Source: Sphagnum compactum
Lineage: Eukaryota; Bryophyta; Sphagnopsida; Sphagnales
Reading direction: 5' to 3'
DNA length: 64,000 nt
Assembly (NCBI GenBank): GCA_965153455.1
Contig: OZ234499.1
Span: 13,822,271-13,886,270, forward strand
The translations under genes and the position numbers were made by a program. The notes under the pieces are model-generated. The model was given only the letters and a program-made list of their open reading frames with translations. It had not been told where the DNA came from and ran no database searches. Below are positions 63,030 through 64,000 of the stretch, piece by piece. Positions within the stretch are counted from its first letter, which is position 1. Each line of letters opens with the position of its first letter.

Positions 63030-64000
63030 GAAGTTGAGAAGTAGCCAACCTTGCTGCGACTCCTCAACTTAAGATCATGGAGGCTTGCATCTTTTGAAAT
63101 GTAATTGAAAATGTTTGTTTAAAGCAGATGGTGATGACCAAAAGTGGGGGAACCATAAAAGCTTTTAGTTCCCCACACATTGTTAGCAGATACTTGTAAA
63201 AAGTTAACAACTTGTTTATGTAAACAACCAAAGACTTCTATTGCTAAAGGGAAGAATTGATTTCTTGGGTGGTGATCTTGGCAATTTCATTCCTTTCTTT
63301 GGGCTACTTCTAATGTTACAAAACCATGTGGAAAAGATGCTTAGACTAGAAGATTTCCACAAGTGGGATTAGCAATGACAATGTTTGTAAAGGTTCGAAC
63401 TCCTTCCTTAAAGGGAACCCCTTCCTTAAAGAGGACAATGTCCACATGTTGTCTAAATGTCTAAAACATCAAAAAAAGAAGAAAATGTAGTTGTTCATGA
63501 ACCACATGAATTCCAACTTCCTTTGTAGTGGATGCAAAAACATCATGGATGGCATCATGTGCCCAATACCATGTGGACATTATAATAGATGAATATCCAA
63601 GAGATCAATTAGGTGAATGTAAACACAACAAGGGAGGTTCATGACTAAAGGATGGGGTAGTCCAAGTCAAATGTCTAAAGCAATGACAAGTGAAACATTG
63701 GTAGCACTAACCAAGTTGTGAGCTAAATGCTTAATCTTGGGCTTAAGCATGAAAGCATGGGATTTTAGTAAAAAGGATGCTAAAAACAGTGGGTTGGTGT
63801 AAACATTTTAAATGGAGTGTTGAAGTCATTCAATTTGTTTGTTAAGGAGATGTTCAAAGGAGGGAAGACACCCATGAGCTGGTGGGGGTAGGAGGTCCCA
63901 AGTTGCTTTCAATTGTTGTTGGAAAGGGAGAGTGTTAAAATCATTGTGTACCAAAGTCTACAACTAAAAATGGTTTTGACAAGGAAAATTGAGAGGCCAA
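63030..64000 (-). pseudogene. decayed retroelement-like protein with nuclease-type domain, runs off the right edge
   Basis: Minus-strand reading gives, in shifting frames, QQQLKATWDLLPPPAHGC (about 63920), AHDAIHDVFASTTKEVGIHV (about 63565-63500) and HVDIVLFKEGVPF (about 63440). GVRTFTNIVIANPT (about 63400-63355) and ILPLAIEVFGCLHKQVVNFL (about 63255-63195) follow. From memory this order resembles the C-terminal part of plant retroelement-derived proteins with a restriction-endonuclease-like VDIV...D(V/I)VI core. I cannot confirm the family without a search. Multiple stops show it is dead. The rest of the element lies beyond 64000. Confidence 0.55.

Larger units (their letters stand above)
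60140..63030. other. gene-free region downstream of the kinase
   Basis: The first few hundred bases probably contain the kinase 3' UTR. No exon recognised. Two small repeat structures are listed separately. Confidence 0.45.

Overview
The window is nuclear DNA of a land plant. The genes are typical plant genes split by short introns of about 80 to 1,000 bases: a soluble acid invertase with the 9-base mini-exon characteristic of plant invertases, an ACT-domain STY-type protein kinase, a plant-type sarcosine/pipecolate oxidase and the remains of a NIT4-type nitrilase. A small DPY-30-motif protein, the moderate intron sizes, low gene density (about four genes in 64 kb) and very AT-rich, transposon-littered spacers would fit a non-seed plant such as a fern, lycophyte or bryophyte. 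I cannot fix the lineage from sequence alone.

Layout. 0.5-4.3 kb (+): acid invertase, eight exons. 4.3-10 kb: gene-free spacer containing a 426-bp inverted-repeat element and a TTACACTTACA-rich element, with a 984-bp hAT element nested inside the latter (8-bp target duplication, terminal and subterminal repeats, one 197-aa reading frame). 10.1-15.5 kb: an old hAT-like element with tandem repeats, a trinucleotide-rich stretch and a decayed transposase. 15.6-15.9 kb: a fold-back element with a 25-bp central hairpin. 17.5-18.8 kb (-): a five-exon DPY-30-motif gene. 20.0-21.5 kb (-): sarcosine oxidase-like gene with a 2-base frame break. 22.6-23.5 kb: CpG-rich stretch. 24.6-25.8 kb (+): nitrilase pseudogene. 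31.3-31.9 kb (-): leucine-rich-repeat pseudogene. 34.2-34.5 kb: isolated CpG-rich island. 38.2-39.4 kb (-): second hAT transposase relic, with a 26-bp minisatellite next to it. 45.75-46.53 kb: three 256-260-bp tandem units, each centred on a long hairpin. 53.6-60.1 kb (+): complete 16-exon STY-type kinase. 63.0-64.0 kb (-): decayed retroelement-like nuclease remnant running off the edge.

The host genes do not form a pathway. They are unlinked housekeeping functions: sucrose cleavage, amino-acid oxidation, preprotein or signalling kinase, and a chromatin or axonemal scaffold. The distinctive content is the layered mobile DNA, above all the intact short hAT element and the hairpin array. Exon junctions were worked out by reading frames and splice phase by eye. 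The invertase, kinase and DPY-30 models all sum to whole codons, which supports them. The kinase needs one non-AG acceptor.
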